A DNA stretch of 7,051 nucleotides from an uncultured Planctomycetaceae bacterium (GTDB lineage: Bacteria > Planctomycetota > Planctomycetia > Planctomycetales > Planctomycetaceae): contig CAIXQV010000674.1 of NCBI GenBank assembly GCA_903921605.1, positions 1 through 7,051 of the forward strand. The letters run 5' to 3'. The notes beneath the pieces are model-generated. The model was not told where the DNA came from. It saw only the letters and a program-made list of their open reading frames with translations, and did not search any database. Position 1 is the first letter of the stretch. Each line of letters opens with the position of its first letter. Shown in pieces: positions 4,849 to 7,051 of the stretch. Made by a program: the position numbers and the translations under genes.

Positions 4849-7051
4849 TTATCGTTTCCTCAGGAGCTCTGAAGTCGCCACGGCTCGGATCATGTCTCTC
4901 ACTCCGTATCCGGTTTTTCTGGCTTCGTCTGCAATCAGTTGCAAATCATCTTCGTCGTCAACGGTCAGGACTCGGCGGAGGGCGTAGGTGCAGAGTTGTT
5001 CGATGAAGGCTCGGGCGATACTGTCCTGGTCTTCGATCAGCAGGCGTTTGAAGTCCACCGCGTTCTCGAAAAGTCTCCCGTCGGGCATCTTTCCTGTCGC
5101 ATCGACAAGCGGATCTTCTCCAACACCGGTTGGGACATGTTCGCGAGTACGCCACTGTCCGATCGCGTCGTACTGATCAAAGGCCAGACCGAGCGGATCG
5201 ATGTTTCGATGACAGGCCGCGCAGTTTGCGTTGCTTGCATGAGCTTCGATTCTCTTCCGGATCGTAATCTTGTTGCCCGTAGGCGGAACCGGTTCAATCG
5301 GATCAACGTTGGCCGGAGGTGCGGGCGGAGTTCGGTTGAAGATCGCCTCGCTGAGCCAGACGCCTCGGTGCACCGGTCGATGACGAGTGCCATCGGAGGT
5401 CAATCCAAGGACCGCTCCCATCGTCAGCAGACCGCCACGATGGTCTTCCGGCTTCAGCGAGACACGATGAAATCCGTCCGCCTTCGGTTCCGGCAGCCCG
5501 TAGAAATCACAGAGCCTCGCATTCGCCATCGTCCAGTCAGAATCGAGGAAGCTCGCCAGCGGAAGGTTCTGAGAAACGACTTCCCGGAAATACTCCACCG
5601 GCTCAGCACGCAGGCTCGTTTCGAGCCAGTCATCGTAGACCGGATAGAGACTCTTGTCGGGCGGGAACATGCCGACTCGGTGAAGTTGCAGCCATTGCCG
5701 GGAGAAGTCGTCAATGAAGCGGTTGATCCGGCTGTCGGTCAGCATTCGATCCACTTGCTGTGCGAGAATTTCCGGGTGGTGCAGGCTTGTGGCCTGCGTT
5801 GGAGATTCTGCTGGCAGGTTGGAAACCTGCCCTACGTTGGCTGCGGCAAGCAGTGTTTCATCGGGCATCGAACTCCACAGAAAGTAAGAAAGCCGTGACG
5901 CGAGTTCCCAGTCCGTCAGGCGTTCTCGTGTGGCGGGATCGCCTTCGACCAGATAGATGAAGTTTCTGGAAGTGAGTATGCCCTGCATGGGAACTCGAAA
6001 TGCCTCCGCCATCGTCGCGCCTGCGTCGAGTTCCTCGCGGCAGGACTGCACGTAGTTGGCCAGTTCATCAGGGCTGACCGGTCGTCGCCAGGCTCGTTCC
6101 GCGAATCGCTGGAGGTGTTCGGTAATGATTTCCTGCGTCGCGTTGTCCGGTGGCACGATGCCTGCTCTGCGGCTTTTCTCTTCGTCCGTCTGCAGGGGGC
6201 CGTCCCATTCAATCCAGTCGAGCAATACCGTGGAGAACAGACCGTTCCCTTTGTCGTCGAACATCTGTGGAGCGTTCGGGTTCAGCAGCAGAGTTTCGCT
6301 GCTGTGAGTAAAGATGTAAGAACTGCTGGCCAGAGCATTCCGAAACGCCGCGCCGCCTCGCCGATCAACGCCGTCGGTCGCTACGACGCAGAAGTGCAAC
6401 TGAGTCGGCATCTCAAGGAACACTTCGAACTCATAGACCTGCGGGCTGTCTTCCGGAGCTGTTATGTCAAATTCGATCAGACCATCCACCGTCTCTTCGC
6501 TGGTTTCCTTACCGATGCTCAGATGAGCCGGCTGACCACCAGGCGGTCGAATGCCGCTGGCCTGAAGTCGCATGCGATAGAGCCCGCTGTGTTCCGGCCC
6601 CGTCTTTCCGAACCAGTGCGAAGAAAGAGCGTTCTGGACTCGGCCGGGAAACAGAAGGTATCGCAGAGGTCGTTTGATCCCAAATCGATCCAGAGCTTCC
6701 TGCTGCTCCTTTCCACCGCCATAGCGAAGTTCCGCAGCCGTCTGCCGGACCTTGCGTGCTTCGCCAGATGTGGCCGGGTAAGCACGATCAAGCACAATCT
6801 CGGCGGCTCGGTAATAGCGGTCCATGTGCGACGGTGAAAGCGTGAGCTGCGAGCCGATGCGTTCGAAGCCATGCCACAGAGTGTCTTCATTCAGTTCGCC
6901 GGGCATCGTCGGATCATAGCGCACCCCCAGCAGATCATACATGGTGTTCTGATACTCCCGGCGGCTCAGTCGATAATGCGCCACTGGCGGCCGTGCGGCC
7001 ATCCGCATGGCTCGGCCTTCGCGGAGCTTTGCGTCCATGTCCGTCACGAAC
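4849..7051 (-). CDS. DUF1592 multidomain c-type cytochrome-like protein (PSD3-PSD5-PSD4-PSCyt3-PSD2), N-terminus missing
   Basis: The reading frame is open at the right window edge, so the N-terminus (usually a signal peptide and another haem domain in this family) is outside. About 733 residues are visible; numbering here takes the Val codon at 7047-7045 as 1. Domains in order: PSD3/DUF1587 near 24-90 ([19 protein letters not shown]); a beta-rich middle at about 110-280; PSD5/DUF1595 near 306-333 ([15 protein letters not shown]); PSD4/DUF1592 near 348-480 ([20 protein letters not shown]); PSCyt3/DUF1588 near 535-635 with haem motif CAACH at 609-613, followed by [15 protein letters not shown]; and PSD2/DUF1585 near 655-728, ending in ATSELLRKR. 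The haem motif implies covalent haem attachment outside the cytoplasm and a redox or electron-transfer role; the partner is unknown. Residues about 404-421 ([18 protein letters not shown]) are encoded by a two-hairpin repeat and look inserted between LLAAA and HHPEILAQQ. It is the first visible gene of the group with DUF1552. Confidence 0.94.
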   Translation of the reverse strand, partial: FVTDMDAKLREGRAMRMAARPPVAHYRLSRREYQNTMYDLLGVRYDPTMPGELNEDTLWHGFERIGSQLTLSPSHMDRYYRAAEIVLDRAYPATSGEARKVRQTAAELRYGGGKEQQEALDRFGIKRPLRYLLFPGRVQNALSSHWFGKTGPEHSGLYRMRLQASGIRPPGGQPAHLSIGKETSEETVDGLIEFDITAPEDSPQVYEFEVFLEMPTQLHFCVVATDGVDRRGGAAFRNALASSSYIFTHSSETLLLNPNAPQMFDDKGNGLFSTVLLDWIEWDGPLQTDEEKSRRAGIVPPDNATQEIITEHLQRFAERAWRRPVSPDELANYVQSCREELDAGATMAEAFRVPMQGILTSRNFIYLVEGDPATRERLTDWELASRLSYFLWSSMPDETLLAAANVGQVSNLPAESPTQATSLHHPEILAQQVDRMLTDSRINRFIDDFSRQWLQLHRVGMFPPDKSLYPVYDDWLETSLRAEPVEYFREVVSQNLPLASFLDSDWTMANARLCDFYGLPEPKADGFHRVSLKPEDHRGGLLTMGAVLGLTSDGTRHRPVHRGVWLSEAIFNRTPPAPPANVDPIEPVPPTGNKITIRKRIEAHASNANCAACHRNIDPLGLAFDQYDAIGQWRTREHVPTGVGEDPLVDATGKMPDGRLFENAVDFKRLLIEDQDSIARAFIEQLCTYALRRVLTVDDEDDLQLIADEARKTGYGVRDMIRAVATSELLRKR
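5781..5831. repeat. Two-hairpin repeat inserted in frame in the DUF1592 gene
   Basis: Two adjacent perfect palindromes lie inside the coding sequence. The first is GCAGGC-TTGTG-GCCTGC (5781-5797), with a 6-bp stem. The second is GGCAGGTT-GGA-AACCTGCC (5813-5831), with an 8-bp stem. CGTTGG follows hairpin 1 directly (5797-5802) and recurs 3 bases after hairpin 2 (5835-5840). The encoded peptide has no counterpart in the usual PSD4 sequence, where LLAAA is followed shortly by the [17 protein letters not shown] helix. Similar GQVSNLP-type peptides recur, to my recollection, in unrelated planctomycete proteins; this needs a search to confirm. Confidence 0.7.

Noticed and set aside
4939..5898. A 319-codon + strand open frame antisense to the DUF1592 gene
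   Set aside because: The opposite strand carries clear family domains through the whole stretch; this frame has no recognisable motif and is a codon-bias shadow.
6115..6837. A 240-codon + strand open frame antisense to the DUF1592 gene
   Set aside because: Same reason: it lies over well-supported coding sequence and shows no domain or signal of its own.
7036..7047. GTG 7047 or ATG 7038 as the true start of the DUF1592 gene
   Set aside because: The frame continues open to the window edge and homologues normally have a signal peptide and more sequence before PSD3, so the gene is taken as partial.

Overview
The window looks like a piece of a Planctomycetota chromosome. The base composition appears moderately GC-rich, and nearly all the coding sequence belongs to families first described from, and strongly expanded in, planctomycetes: PSD1 (DUF1553), DUF1501, DUF1552, and the PSD3/PSD5/PSD4/PSCyt3/PSD2 cytochrome-like multidomain protein (DUF1587/1595/1592/1588/1585). 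I cannot assign a genus from the sequence alone.

Layout. On the + strand, bases 1-160 hold the last codons of a PSD1-type protein. Two bases later a DUF1501 protein with a twin-arginine signal begins (163-1614). The rest of the window is on the - strand and is read from right to left: a large c-type-haem DUF1592 protein whose N-terminus lies beyond the window (7051-4849), a DUF1552 protein with a twin-arginine-like start (4767-3412), a small four-helix-bundle protein of the 23S-rRNA intervening-sequence (IVP/S23) family (3327-2962), and a secreted protein of unknown function (2965-1640). The two gene groups converge with only 25 bp between their stop codons. No stretch over 300 bases lacks a gene. 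No tRNA, rRNA, CRISPR array or classical transposase is present.

How the genes work together. In planctomycetes a haem/PSD membrane-associated or periplasmic protein is typically paired with a Tat-exported DUF1501 or DUF1552 protein. Both pair types occur here side by side: PSD1 with DUF1501, and DUF1592 with DUF1552. They probably act in the cell envelope, but their substrates are unknown. The 441-aa secreted protein could be an accessory to the second pair.

Most interesting structure. Three short A/T-rich arrays with a strict 6-bp period (consensus ATTARG) lie at gene junctions (2921-2962, 3351-3392, 4787-4822). The first two are inverted relative to each other and closely flank the IVP gene, so it sits in a stem-loop-like cassette. 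This resembles the way IVP genes sit inside hairpin intervening sequences of 23S rRNA, but here it is within a protein-coding operon. The third array carries a near copy of the IVP ribosome-binding-site/start region without the gene, as if it were a solo cassette end. The left array also encodes the first residues of the 441-aa protein, whose start codon overlaps the IVP stop. Separately, a two-hairpin repeat (5781-5831) is inserted in frame in the DUF1592 gene.
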